Assembly: GCA_016946835.1 (NCBI GenBank) | Contig: JACVTC010000010.1 | Span: forward strand, 687,501-740,000 | DNA length: 52,500 nucleotides | Origin: Neocallimastix lanati (nom. inval.) | Lineage: Eukaryota; Neocallimastigomycota; Neocallimastigomycetes; Neocallimastigales; Neocallimastigaceae | Direction: 5' to 3' | In this document: positions 10,690 through 20,655 of the stretch, in pieces | Layout of the letters: every line of letters starts with the position of its first letter | How positions within the stretch are numbered: position 1 is the first letter of the stretch | Translations under genes and position numbers: made by a program | The notes under the pieces: generated by a model | Told to the model about the DNA's origin: nothing | Databases searched by the model: none | Seen by the model: the letters and a program-made list of their open reading frames with translations, nothing else

Positions 10690-11130
10690 GACAAAACAGA
10701 TGAATTAATGCCTCTCGGAATTTAAGAAATTCTTAAAGATATTTTATATAGTATATAAATATCTTTTATTAAAGAAGAAATGATAATGGTGATCCCTATT
10801 AAATAAGGGATTAGGAAAAAAATTTACTTGGTTATTAATGAAAATTTAATTAATTCTATTTCATGAATTTCATAAGTTTCCATTAGTAAGCAAATAATTT
10901 TTTTTGTAATCCAATGTTTAAAAGAAGTCAGTATTATCAATTTTTTTTTAATGAAAAATAAATTATATATAAATTAAGCAAAGTTCATATAATATCATTG
11001 AGGTTATTCATAATTTCTGTTAAATAAGCGAATAGATTGCTTTTCTTTATTCAATATTTGGAAGAATTTGTTAATATTAATTCTTCCTTTATTAAAAATT
11101 CAAAATTTACTAATTATAGAAAATAGTAAA
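10690..11130 (+). pseudogene. Ty3/gypsy-like reverse transcriptase relic, unit 1
   Basis: Broken frames still spell the order of a Ty3/gypsy reverse transcriptase: MPLGI.EILKDIL, SFIKEEMIMVIPIK, GIRKKIYLVINENLINSI, then FPLVSKQIIFFVIQCLK, and later IAFLYSIFGR. These correspond to the region from the PL.E entry segment through the RLV.NYR.LN motif, the FPLP segment and the KTAF..GHFE segment. Several stops and at least two frame changes are present, and the catalytic YVDD is not seen. The copy ends in a 26-A run near 11136. I am moderately sure of the class, not of the details. Confidence 0.45.
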
Positions 11131-11308
11131 ATTCAAAAAAAAAAAAAAAAAAAAAAAAAAATTGTGATATTATATATATATATGTATATTTATAATTTAT
11201 ATTTTTGGATGTTATAAATGTAAGAATAAATGATGTATATATTTTAATATCATGATACGCTTATTTTAGTTATTTAAATATCCTAATAATTTTAGGAATT
11301 TAATAATT

Positions 11309-11409
11309 ATGATGAGGCCGTATCCAGTGAAGTTGGTGATTAAGTAGTTAACTGATTTAAAATGAATTAAAAGTTTTTACTGGTTAATTAAATAATTATC
11401 ATCTTCAAG
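11309..11409. other. Invariant 101-bp box, unit 1
   Basis: This starts ATGATGAGGCCGTATCC and ends ATTATCATCTTCAAG. It has the same length in all five units, with one substitution seen in unit 2. CCAGTGAAG (about 11323-11331) can pair with TTTTACTGG over 9 bp. The function is unknown. Confidence 0.7.
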
Positions 11410-12102
11410 TAAATATTATTATAAAATAATAATAAGTTTATTATAAATAGTAATACTTACTATATATTTCATATTAAAAAAAATAAAGTTTTTTGGATTT
11501 TAAAAATTAAATAAAATAATTATTTCTGTTTATGAAATTTTTTAAAATATTTTTTTTTAAATATTTTTCATTAATATTTTGAAAAAAATTGTGATACTAT
11601 TTAGATGTTACTATTTAGATGTTACTTTTTATTTCATAAAAATATTATTAAAAATATCATAAAAAAAAAGTTTATTATAGATAGTATAATTCTTATAATT
11701 ATTATTAAGTTTAAAAATAAAAAAAAAAATAATTAAAAATAAAAATAAAATTTTTGTAAAAATAAAAAAAAATACAAATATGATCAAACAATCTATATCA
11801 TTTATATCAATATATGTGCTAAAACTATATCATTGTATTTGAATGCCTAAAACTAGCAATATTGTTGATATATTATAACAGTCGCAATTAATCGCACCCA
11901 TATATATTTATACAGATAATAATAAAAATAAAAATAATTTATAGAAATAAGTATTTACCTTTTCTAGATTATCTCTTGTATTACTTGCCCAAATACATAG
12001 TATTTTCGAGCTTTTTTATTTTTTTATTTTTAAATTTTTTATTTTTAATTTTAAATGTACTTTTCACCTACATGTATTTTTTAAAATATAATTAATAAAT
12101 TT

Positions 12103-12756
12103 ATGGAAGTGTATTCTCTTCCCTGTATAGATCAAATGTGTCCTAATTTTTGTCCCTATTGTAAAAGAAATAAACAATGTATAAGGGATTGGTTAATTGA
12201 TTGTCCATTTTTCAATCATATTCGTAGTAAAGTTAATGATAAAATTTTATTTTTATATAATGCTTTTAACCGTGGCAACCTAACAAATGATATTATTAAT
12301 AGTAATAATGATAATCGCAACAGTAATAATAGTAATAGTAATAATAGTAATAGTAATAATAGTTATAGTAATAATAGTTATAGTAATATTAGTAATAGTA
12401 TTATTAGTAAGGTTAGTAATAATATTGAAAATAATGTGTATGTTGATTCTAGTGTGTGTAAAAAAGTGTTTAATTTCCTTCTTGGAGGTCGAAATATCAA
12501 TAACAGTACAAGGGAATGGAAGGATCTACATAAGTGCCAGATGAAATCAGGTGCTTATTCTGATACTCCATTCTTGGTGGTTACTGCGGCACTTCTTCAA
12601 TCGATTATACCTATTGCTATTGGCCAGCAATGGTCTTTGTTCAATAGGTTCAAATCGAATCGTACTACTAATACCAAGAGCGTCAATGCTGAAGAAACAG
12701 TAAGACAGGCCAGTAGGGCTAGCGCAACCAATGAAGATCATAATTTTGTATCTTAA
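12103..12756 (+). pseudogene. LINE ORF2 C-terminus fused to flanking DNA, unit 1 (217 aa)
   Basis: The open frame keeps the zinc-knuckle end of a LINE ORF2 protein, CPNFCPYCKRNKQCIRDWLIDCPFF cut into two readable parts: CPYCKRN and DWLIDCPFF. A Ser/Asn-rich tract (about residues 66-102) follows, then EWKDLHKCQM, a hydrophobic segment (PFLVVTAALLQSIIPIAIG) and a charged tail. Reverse transcriptase and endonuclease are missing. The first eight codons come from the DNA that was the insertion target: the 12-bp target-site duplication lies at 12115-12126, inside the frame. The ORF is therefore a chance fusion in a 5'-truncated copy and is unlikely to be a working gene. Confidence 0.75.
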
Positions 12757-13011
12757 AATTATGATTAATATTGTGAAGTCAAAATTAATTATTATACTTC
12801 AGTGTAATAATGCCCTTGTGAAGTCTTACAGATATTAATTAAATGAAACTAGAATACTTTATACCATTATTTTTTTCTATTTTGTGTTTTATTTTGTTTA
12901 TTTTTTTTATCTTTTTTTTTTTTTCTTTTTATTACGTGTATTTTATCAAATATTTAATTAATAAAAATGAAACAAGTTTACTTCCGTTATAAAAAAAAAA
13001 AAAAAAAAAAA
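12127..13011 (+). mobile_element. 5'-truncated LINE copy (family A), unit 1
   Basis: About 885 bp: the ORF2 3' end, an untranslated tail (12757-12990) and a poly(A) run (12991-13011). It is bracketed by TCTCTTCCCTGT at 12115-12126 and 13012-13023, a 12-bp target-site duplication. The uninterrupted site exists in unit 5 at 29661-29672. This is the classical result of target-primed reverse transcription. Confidence 0.85.
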
Positions 13012-13034
13012 TCTCTTCCCTGTCTAAAAAAAAA

Positions 13035-13175
13035 AAAATTGAGCTTTCTTATTTTTTTATTTTTTTTTAACTTTTATTTTTATTTTTAATTTCAAATGTA
13101 CTTTTTACTTACATGTATTTTTTAAAATATAATTAATAAATTTATGAAAGTGTATTTTCTTCCCTGTCTAAAAAA
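13035..13175. repeat. Second copy of the pre-insertion leader
   Basis: TTATTTTTTTATTT..AAATGTACTTTTYACYTACA..GTGTATTYTCTTCCCTGTCT repeats the sequence at about 12005-12126. The target region was therefore duplicated within the unit. Confidence 0.75.
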
Positions 13176-13177
13176 AA

Positions 13178-13880
13178 AAAAGGATTCTTTTGGATTTCTC
13201 AAATTAGGTGTGGTTTTAAATTTGACATTAGTATTTCCATTAAAAGAAAAATAGTCTCAGAAGTATGTCCTAAATGTTGCCCATGTTTTAGTGTTAGTGT
13301 ATCTGGCTTTTCTCACTGGATCTTTACCTGTAAAGCATTGGAAAATTACAGAAAAAAATCTTTACCTTTTCTAGATGATCTCTTTTTTTGAAATTTACAA
13401 TGATAATTGAACAAAAATCCTTGGATGTTTCTTTAGATTCAGAAAAGGATTATGATAATAATATTTATGATTTTATATGGAGTGCTCTTCTTGTCGGGCG
13501 TTGAATATATAAAAAAAATTTAAAGTTAATGATGTTGAACAAAGACAATTAGTTAACAATATTTTTAAGCAAAGTTCAATTTTGTCGACTGTTCCATATT
13601 TTGTAGGGATTGCTTTGTTTCTAACAAACGTAATACCATTAATTTGTCGATCTTTTAGATTGATGATGAAAATGGTATTCGGTTGAATCTATTGAATCTA
13701 TGGTTGCTAAGAGCGTCGATGTCGAAATGATAAGACATGAATTTTCATCTCTCGGTGAAAGATCTGATACAGATTCGATTGACAGACATAATACTGAAAT
13801 TATTACTTGCAAAAATGGACGTGATGTTAACATCGATGAATAGGAAAAGTTGGAAACTATTGTCTCTAATGTACTTTTAT
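13178..13880 (+). pseudogene. LINE ORF2 C-terminus relic (family B), unit 1
   Basis: Frames broken by stops give WISQIRCGFKFDISIS, a zinc knuckle CPKCCPCF..FSHWIFTCKALENYR, LPFLDDLF, then VNDVEQRQLVNNIFKQ, a hydrophobic STVPYFVGIALFLTNVIPL, and a tail with KSVDVEMIRHEFSSLGERSD. This is the same layout as family A but a different sequence. Short minus-strand frames over 13639-13833 are its antisense shadow. An untranslated end with (AAAT)n follows to 14040. Confidence 0.75.
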
Positions 13881-14003
13881 AATTATATAATATATAATAT
13901 TTAATTTCACTTATTTTATTTTATTTTTTATTTTTCATTTAAATCATTTAATTTTATTATTATTATTTATTAAAAAAAATTTTCTCCAAGTTTAAAAAAA
14001 AAA

Positions 14004-14039
<36 letters not shown>

Positions 14040-14040
14040 A

Positions 14041-14272
14041 TTATGGATTATTTACCATATTATTTAGGTGTCAAAACTGATCTTTCTTCCTAAGCAAGAC
14101 TAAGGAAAAATAATTCGCATTATAAGACTGGTTTCAGTGATCTTTTGAACCATTATCGAGGAACAACTACACGAATCCTACCAATAGTTCAAGTTCTTTT
14201 TATATACTAGCAATTATATAGTCTAGCAAAGCATATGTATATATCTAATAAAAAAATATATATATATATGCT
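14041..14272 (+). repeat. Conserved unit tail, junction 1/2
   Basis: The segment contains TAAGCAAGACTAAGGAAAAA and ACAACTACACGAATCCT and recurs at 18295, 22382 and 26469. One frame reads RLRKNNSHYKTGFSD and HYRGTTTRILPI without stops for about 38 codons. It may be a coding fragment of an element; I cannot name it. Confidence 0.6.
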
Positions 14273-14396
14273 ATTAGATAACTAATTGAATGATCAATAT
14301 TATATTATATTGTATTCTATGTATTCTATTCATTATTTTTTATAATATTATAATTCAATATAATATAATATTGATCATTCAATTAGTTATTTAATA
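14273..14396. repeat. Long hairpin at junction 1/2
   Basis: The left arm begins ATTAGATAACTAATTGAATG and returns as CATTCAATTAGTTATTTAAT after about 43 bp of arm and a loop of about 35 nt. Similar hairpins mark every unit junction. Confidence 0.85.
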
Positions 14397-14853
14397 ATTT
14401 TTCATATAGCAAAAGGAATATTACACCAAATTCATTTATAGGGGAAAATACCCTGTATGGAAGAAAATCAGCTATAATAACATATAAATTGATATTTATT
14501 TTTTAATTTTTTTTTTTTTTTTTTTTTAATTTCAGGAGTTCTATACAAGTATTATAAATATATTATAATATTCAATGATATACAATAATATAAATATATT
14601 AAAATATTAAAATGTTATACAATAATTAAATATAAAATATTAAAATGTTATACAATAATACAAAATATATATTGGAGTATTATCAATATATATTATGAGA
14701 ATATTTAAATTAAAATATATATTAAGTATTAATTGATCAAAAAAAGTTAAAAATATAATATTATTTATTATAATTTAAAAAATTAAATAATATATGAAGG
14801 TAATGTAACCAAAAGTAAAAAACAATAGAAAATAAAGTTACTTAAAATTGACT

Positions 14854-14891
<38 letters not shown>

Positions 14892-15132
14892 TTGATAATA
14901 TTACTTTTTTTTTTGAAAAATATATATTAAAAAAAAAAATAAAATAAAATAAAAATAATTTAAATTTAATATATAGTTTTAAGGAATATATATATTAGAT
15001 TATATTGTTATTCCTAATATTTATGAAATATATTAGTAATAAAAACAATTTTTCATATATTATAATAATAATAAAAATTTAATATAAAATTATTAATATT
15101 ATTATTACTATTATTATTATTATTATTATTTC

Positions 15133-15140
15133 TATAAATA
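15133..15140 (+). promoter_or_regulatory. TATA box, unit 2
   Basis: TATAAATA followed by GACGAG, 151 bp before the short ORF. Confidence 0.45.
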
Positions 15141-15283
15141 GACGAGTTTATGCTGATTTTTTTTTTTTGAAAAAAAAATTTTTTTTTAAAAAAAAACAAA
15201 AAAAGTATATCAGAAATACGATTTTATTCTCTAAGATAGTAATATCTTATTACGAATAATAGAGAAAAGTATGGCCATCCTAT

Positions 15284-15394
15284 ATGGTTACTGCTTATTC
15301 TAAATTTTTGAAGTACAGTCAAGTTGAAAGAAGTGAAAGAAAATCATTATTAAATGGTACAAGCAAATTTGGAATTTCTGCTAATAACCGTTGA
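15284..15394 (+). CDS. Short leader ORF, unit 2 (36 aa)
   Basis: It starts MVTAYSKFLKYSQVERSERK and ends at TGA just inside the minisatellite. It is a shorter version of the 53-aa ORF in units 3-5. A start of a gag-like gene is possible; no domain can be recognised. Confidence 0.3.
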   Translation: MVTAYSKFLKYSQVERSERKSLLNGTSKFGISANNR

Positions 15395-15510
15395 TGCTCT
15401 TCACTGTTGATGCTCTTAGTTGTTGATGCTCTTAGTTGTTGATGCTCTTAGTTGTTGATGCTCTTAGCTGTTGATGCTCTTCACTGTTGATATTGCTCTT
15501 TCTCCGTAAA
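15389..15510. repeat. About 18-bp minisatellite, unit 2
   Basis: About six copies of TTGATGCTCTTAGTTG and variants, then one TTGATATTGCTCTT of the type that has expanded in units 3-5. Confidence 0.85.
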
Positions 15511-15549
15511 TACTCGTCGAATTGAAAATAGTACCTTTTATATTGTGAA

Positions 15550-16005
15550 GGCACATTGTTTTAGTAGTTGAATTATTGCCTCATTTAAATTAAGAAAATG
15601 CTTAAAGTTATTTTAATGAAGTATATAAATTTTCTTTTATTAAAGAAGAAATGATAATTTTGATTTCCTTATTTAAATAAGGGATAAAGAAAGCAAAGTT
15701 ATTTAGTTATTACTGAAAATTTAATTAATTCTATTCCTTAAGTTTCCTTTAATAAGTAAATAATTTTTTTTCTTTTTCCAATGTTTAAAAGAAATCGAAA
15801 ATATCAATTTTTCCTTAATGAAAAAAAAAAACTATATATAAATTAAGCAAAGTTCATATAATATCATTGAGGTTATTCATAATTACTATTAAATGAGCAA
15901 AATGATTTCTATTTTTCTTTCATTATTTGGAAGAATTTGGTAATATTAATTCTTCCTTAATTAAAAATTCAAAATTTACTAATTATAGAAAATAATAAAA
16001 TTCAA
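15550..16005 (+). pseudogene. Ty3/gypsy-like reverse transcriptase relic, unit 2
   Basis: This is the counterpart of 10690-11130, with pieces FSFIKEEMIILISLF and GIKKAKL in broken frames. It ends in an A run near 16010-16035. Identification depends on the better preserved unit 1 copy. Confidence 0.4.
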
Positions 16006-16193
16006 AATTCAAAAAAAAAAAAAAAAAAAAAAAAATTACTTGCGGTATTATATATATATATATGTATATTTATAATTTATATTTTTAGATGTTATAAATA
16101 TAAGAATAAATGATGTATATATTTTAATATCAAATTATGATACGCTTATTTTAGTTATTTAAATATCCTAATAATTTTAGGAATTTAATAATT

Positions 16194-16294
16194 ATGATGA
16201 GGCCGTATCTAGTGAAGTTGGTGATTAAGTAGTTAACTGATTTAAAATGAATTAAAAGTTTTTACTGGTTAATTAAATAATTATCATCTTCAAG
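16194..16294. other. Invariant 101-bp box, unit 2
   Basis: Same length as the other copies. The single difference (GTATCTAGTG instead of GTATCCAGTG) lies in the 9-bp helix and would leave a G-U pair there. Confidence 0.7.
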
Positions 16295-16533
16295 TAAATA
16301 TTATTATAAAATAATAATAAGTTTATTATAAATAGTAATACTTACTATATAGTTCTTATTAAAAAATAAGTTTAAAAATAAAGAAATAAAAATAAAATAA
16401 AAATAAAATAAAATTTTTGAATTTTAAAAATTAAATAATTATTTCTGTTTATGAAATTTTTTAAAAAACTTTTTTTTAAATATTTTTCATTAATTTCACC
16501 TACATGTATTTTTTAAAATATAATTAATAAATT

Positions 16534-17190
16534 ATGGAAGTGTATTCTCTTCCCTGTATAGATCAAATGTGTCCTAATTTTTGTCCCTGTTGTAAAAGAA
16601 ATAAACAATGGATAAGGTATTGGTTAATTGATTGTCCATTTTTCAATCATATTCGTAGTAAAGTTAATGATAAAATTTTATTTTTATATAATGCTTTTAA
16701 CCGTGGCAACCTAACAAATGATATTGTTAATAGTAATAATGATAATCGCAACAGTAATAATAGTAATAGTAATAATAGTAATAGTAATAATAGTTATAGT
16801 AATAATAGTTATAGTAATATTAGTAATAGTATTATTAGTAATGTTTGTAATAATATTGAAAATAATGTGTATGTTGATTCTAGTATGTGTAAAAAAGTGT
16901 TTAATTTCCTTCTTGGAGGTCGAAGTATTAATAACAGTACAAGGGAATGGAAGGATCTACATAAGTGCCAGATGAAATCAGGTGCTTATTCTGATACTCC
17001 ATTCTTGGTGGTTACTGCGGCATTTCTTCAATCGATTATACCTATTGCTATTGGCCAGCAATGGTCTTTGTTCAATAGGTTCAAATCGAATCGTACTACT
17101 ACTACTACCAAGAGCGTCAATGCTGAAGAAACAGTAAGACAGGCCAGTAGGGCTAGCGCAACCAATGAAGATCATAATTTTGTATCTTAA
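16534..17190 (+). pseudogene. LINE ORF2 C-terminus fused to flanking DNA, unit 2 (218 aa)
   Basis: This is nearly identical to the unit 1 frame, with zinc knuckle CPCCKRN..WLIDCPFF, the Ser/Asn tract, EWKDLHKCQM and the hydrophobic PFLVVTAAFLQSIIP. Differences are few: one extra Thr in the tail and scattered substitutions such as QWIRYW for QCIRDW. The two copies keep an open frame because they are recent duplicates. The start codon again lies in target DNA, so the protein is probably not functional. Confidence 0.75.
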
Positions 17191-17459
17191 AATTATGATT
17201 AATATTGTGAAGTCAAAATTAATTATTATACTTCAGTGTAATAATGCCCTTGTGAAGTCTTACAGATATTAATTAAATGAAACTAGAATACTTTATACCA
17301 TTATTTTTTTCTATTTTGTGTTTTATTTTGTTTATTTTTTTTATCTTTTTTTTTTTTTCTTTTTATTACGTGTATTTTATCAAATATTTAATTAATAAAA
17401 ATGAAACAAGTTTACTGCCGTTATAAAAAAAAAAAAAAAAAAAATAAAAATAAAAAAAA
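16558..17459 (+). mobile_element. 5'-truncated LINE copy (family A), unit 2
   Basis: This is the same insertion as in unit 1, about 902 bp. The left duplication is TCTCTTCCCTGT at 16546-16557; the right copy at 17460-17471 has one mismatch. The A-rich tail is 17424-17459 with interspersed T. Sharing the exact site shows that the insertion preceded duplication of the unit, or was spread by gene conversion. Confidence 0.85.
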
Positions 17460-17624
17460 TCTCTTCTCTGTCTAAAAAAAAAAAATTGAGCTTTCTTATT
17501 TTTTTATTTTTTTTTAACTTATATTTTTATTTTTAATTTCAAATGTACTTTTTACATACATGTATTTTTTAAAATATAATTAATAAATTTATGAAAGTGT
17601 ATTTTCTTCCCTGTCTAAAAAAAA

Positions 17625-18145
17625 AAGGATTCTTTTGGATTTCTCAAATTAGGTGTGGTTTTAAATTTAACATTAGTATTTCCATTAAAAGAAAAATAGT
17701 CTAAGAAGTATGTTCTAAATGTTGCCCATGTTGTAGTGTTAGTATATCTGGCTTTTCTCACTGGATCTTTACCTGTAAAGAATTGGAAAATAACAGAAAT
17801 AAATCTTTACCTTTTCTAGATGATCTCTTTTTTGAAATTTACAATGATAATTGAACCAAAATCCTTGGATGTTTCTTTAGATTCAGAAAAGGATTATTGT
17901 AATAATATTTATGATTTTATATTAAGTGCTCTTCTTGTCAGGCGTTCAATATATATAAAAAAATTAAAGTTAATGATGGGGGAACAAAGACAATTAGTTA
18001 ACAATATCACCTCCAGGTAAAAGATCTGATACAGATTCGATTGATAGCCATAATACTGAAATTATTACTTGCAATAATGGACGTGATGTTATCATCGATG
18101 AATAGGAAAAGTTAGAAGCTATTGCTTCTAACGCACTATTATAAT
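17625..18145 (+). pseudogene. LINE ORF2 C-terminus relic (family B), unit 2, internally deleted
   Basis: The zinc-knuckle part (FSHWIFTCKELENNR, LPFLDDLF) is present. The sequence then jumps from TTAGTTAACAATAT to CACCTCCAGGTAAAAGATCT near 18006, losing about 170 bp that encodes the hydrophobic segment in other units. Confidence 0.7.
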
Positions 18146-18294
18146 TATATAATTATATAATATTTAATTTCACGTATTTTATTTTATTTTTTATTTTTCA
18201 TTTAAATCATCTAATTTTATTATTATTATTTATTAAAAATATTTTCTCCAAGTTTAAAAAAAAAATTAAATAAATAAATAAATAAATAAATAAA

Positions 18295-18556
18295 TTATGG
18301 ATTATTTGTCATATTATTTAGGTGTCAAAACTGATCTTTCTTTCTAAGCAAGAATAAGGAAAAATAATTCGCATTATTAGACTGGTTTCAGTGATCTGGT
18401 GAACCATCATCGAGGAACAACTACACGAATCCTCCCAATAGATCAAGTGCTCTTTATATACTAGCAATTATATAGTCTAGAAAAACATATATATATATAT
18501 ATATATATTTTATTATATATATATATCTAATAAAAAAAAATATATATATATATGCT
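18295..18556 (+). repeat. Conserved unit tail, junction 2/3
   Basis: Counterpart of 14041-14272, with an added (TA)n stretch near 18487-18530. Confidence 0.6.
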
Positions 18557-18670
18557 ATTAGATAACTAATTGAATGATCAATATTATATTATATTGTATT
18601 CTATTCATTATTATTTATAATATTAGAATACAATATAATATAATATTGATCATTCAATTAGTTATTTAAT
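18557..18670. repeat. Long hairpin at junction 2/3
   Basis: The arms ATTAGATAACTAATTGAATG.. and ..CATTCAATTAGTTATTTAAT match over about 46 bp with a loop of about 22 nt. This is the most regular of the four junction hairpins. Confidence 0.9.
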
Positions 18671-19123
18671 AATTTTTCATACAGCAAATTGAATATTACA
18701 CCATATTCATTTATAGGGAAAAATTCCCTGTGTGGATGAAAATCAGCTATAATAACATATAAATTGATATTTATTTTTTAATTTTTTTTTTTTTTTTTTA
18801 ATTTCAGGAGTTCTATACAAGTATTATAAATATATTATAATATTCAATGATATACAATAATATAAATATATTAAAATATTAAAATGTTATACAATAATTA
18901 AATATTATAAAATATTAAAATGTTATACAATAATACAAAATATATATTGGAGTATTATCAATATATATTATGAGAATATTTAAAATATATATTAAGTATT
19001 AATTGATCAAAAAAAGTTAAAAATATAATATTATTTATTATAATTTAAAAAATTAAATAATATATGAAGGTAATGTAACCAAAAGTAAAAAACAATAGAA
19101 AATAAAGTTACTTAAAATTGACT

Positions 19124-19159
<36 letters not shown>

Positions 19160-19397
19160 TTGATAATATTACTTTTTTTTTTTGAAAAATATATATTAAA
19201 AAAAAAATAAAATAAAATAAAAATAATTTAAATTTAATATATAGTTTTAAGGAATATATATATTAGATTATATTGTTATTCCTAATATTTATGAAATATA
19301 TTAGTAATAAAAACAATTTTTCATATATTATAATAATAATAAAAATTTAATATAAAATTATTAATATTATTATTACTATTATTATTATTATTATTTC

Positions 19398-19405
19398 TAT
19401 AAATA
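19398..19405 (+). promoter_or_regulatory. TATA box, unit 3
   Basis: TATAAATA followed by GACGAG, 152 bp before the ORF at 19550. Confidence 0.45.
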
Positions 19406-19549
19406 GACGAGTTTATGCTGATTTTTTTTTTTTTGAAAAAAAAATTTTTTTTAAAAAAAAACAAAAAAAGTATATCAGAAATACAATTTTATTCTCTAAG
19501 ATAGTAATATCTTATTACGAATAATAGGGAAAAGTAGTGGCCATCCTAT

Positions 19550-19711
19550 ATGGTTACTGCTTATTCTAAATTTTTGAAGTACAGTCAAGTTGAAAGAAGT
19601 GAAAGAAAATCATTATTAAATGGTGCTCGCAAATTTGGAATTTCTGCTAATAACCGTCGATGCTCTTCACTGTTGATGCTCTTCACTGTTGATGATGCCC
19701 TTAATCGTTGA
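19550..19711 (+). CDS. Short leader ORF, unit 3 (53 aa)
   Basis: It starts MVTAYSKFLKYSQVERSERK, continues SLLNGARKFGISANNRR and ends VDDALNR at the first minisatellite copy. Units 4 and 5 keep the same length with a few substitutions. It is basic and hydrophilic with no known domain. Given the upstream TATA box and the reverse-transcriptase relic downstream, I infer a truncated gag start of the Ty3/gypsy-like element. Confidence 0.35.
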   Translation: MVTAYSKFLKYSQVERSERKSLLNGARKFGISANNRRCSSLLMLFTVDDALNR

Positions 19712-19964
19712 TATTGCTCTTTCACTGTTGATATTGCTCTTTCACCGTTGATATTGCTCTTTCACTGTTGATATTGCTCTTTCACCGTTGATATTGCTCT
19801 TTCACCGTTGATATTGCTCTTTCACTGTTGATATTGCTCTTTCACTGTTGATATTGCTCTTTCACTGTTGATATTGCTCTTTCACTGTTGATATTGCTCT
19901 TTCACTGTTGATATTGCTCTTTCACTGTTGATATTGCTCTTTCACCGTTGATATTGCTCTTTCA
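19707..19964. repeat. 20-bp minisatellite, unit 3 (13 copies)
   Basis: Exact 20-bp period, GTTGATATTGCTCTTTCACT. Copies vary at one position (CACT or CACC). Confidence 0.97.
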
Positions 19965-20029
19965 GCATAAATGCTCGTCGAATTGAAAATAGGACCTTTT
20001 ATATTGTGAAGACACATTGATTTAGTGGT

Positions 20030-20468
20030 TGAATTATTGCCTCATTGAAATTAAGGAAATGCTTAAAGTTCTTTTAATAAAGTATATAAATTTTCTTTTA
20101 TTAAAGAAGAAATGATAATTTTGATTTCCTTTTTTTAAATAAGGGATAAAGAAAGCAAAGTTACTTGGTTATTACTGAAGACTTATTTAATTCTATTTCT
20201 TAAGTTTCCTTTAATAAGTAAATAATATTTTTTTTCTTAATCCAATGTTTAAAAGAAATCAAAAATATCAATTTTTCCTTAATAAAAAAAAAAAAAACTA
20301 TATATAAATTAAGCAAAGTTCATATAATATCATTGAGGTTATTCATAATTACTATTAAATGAGCAAAATGATTTCTGTTCTTCTTTCATTATTTGGAAGA
20401 ATTTGGTAATATTAATTCTTCCTTTATTAAAAATTCAAAATTTACTAATTATAGAAAATTATAAAATT

Positions 20469-20470
<2 letters not shown>
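20030..20470 (+). pseudogene. Ty3/gypsy-like reverse transcriptase relic, unit 3
   Basis: Counterpart of the unit 1 relic, with further decay. It is followed by about 32 A near 20470-20500. Confidence 0.4.
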
Positions 20471-20503
<33 letters not shown>

Positions 20504-20655
20504 ACTTGTGATATTATATATATATGTATATTTATAATTTATATTTTTAGATGTTATAAATATAAGAATAAATGATGTATATATTTTAATATAATATCAT
20601 GATACGCTTATTTTAGTTATTTAAATATCCTAATAATTTTAGGAATTTAATAATT

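Noticed and set aside
11309-11409. Box C/D snoRNA reading of the 101-bp box
   Set aside because: ATGATGA and CTGA are present but only about 36 nt apart, with no good terminal stem; kept only as a remark.
11309-11409. Hammerhead ribozyme reading of the 101-bp box
   Set aside because: GATGAG occurs but CTGATGA and the CGAAA core do not.
12287-12544. 85-aa Ile/Val-rich plus-strand frame (also at 16718-16975)
   Set aside because: Shifted-frame shadow of the Ser/Asn repeat in the LINE ORF2 fragment.
12547-12741. 64-65-aa minus-strand frames here and at 16978-17175, 13639-13833, 21964-22158, 30530-30787
   Set aside because: Antisense shadows of the LINE ORF2 tails.
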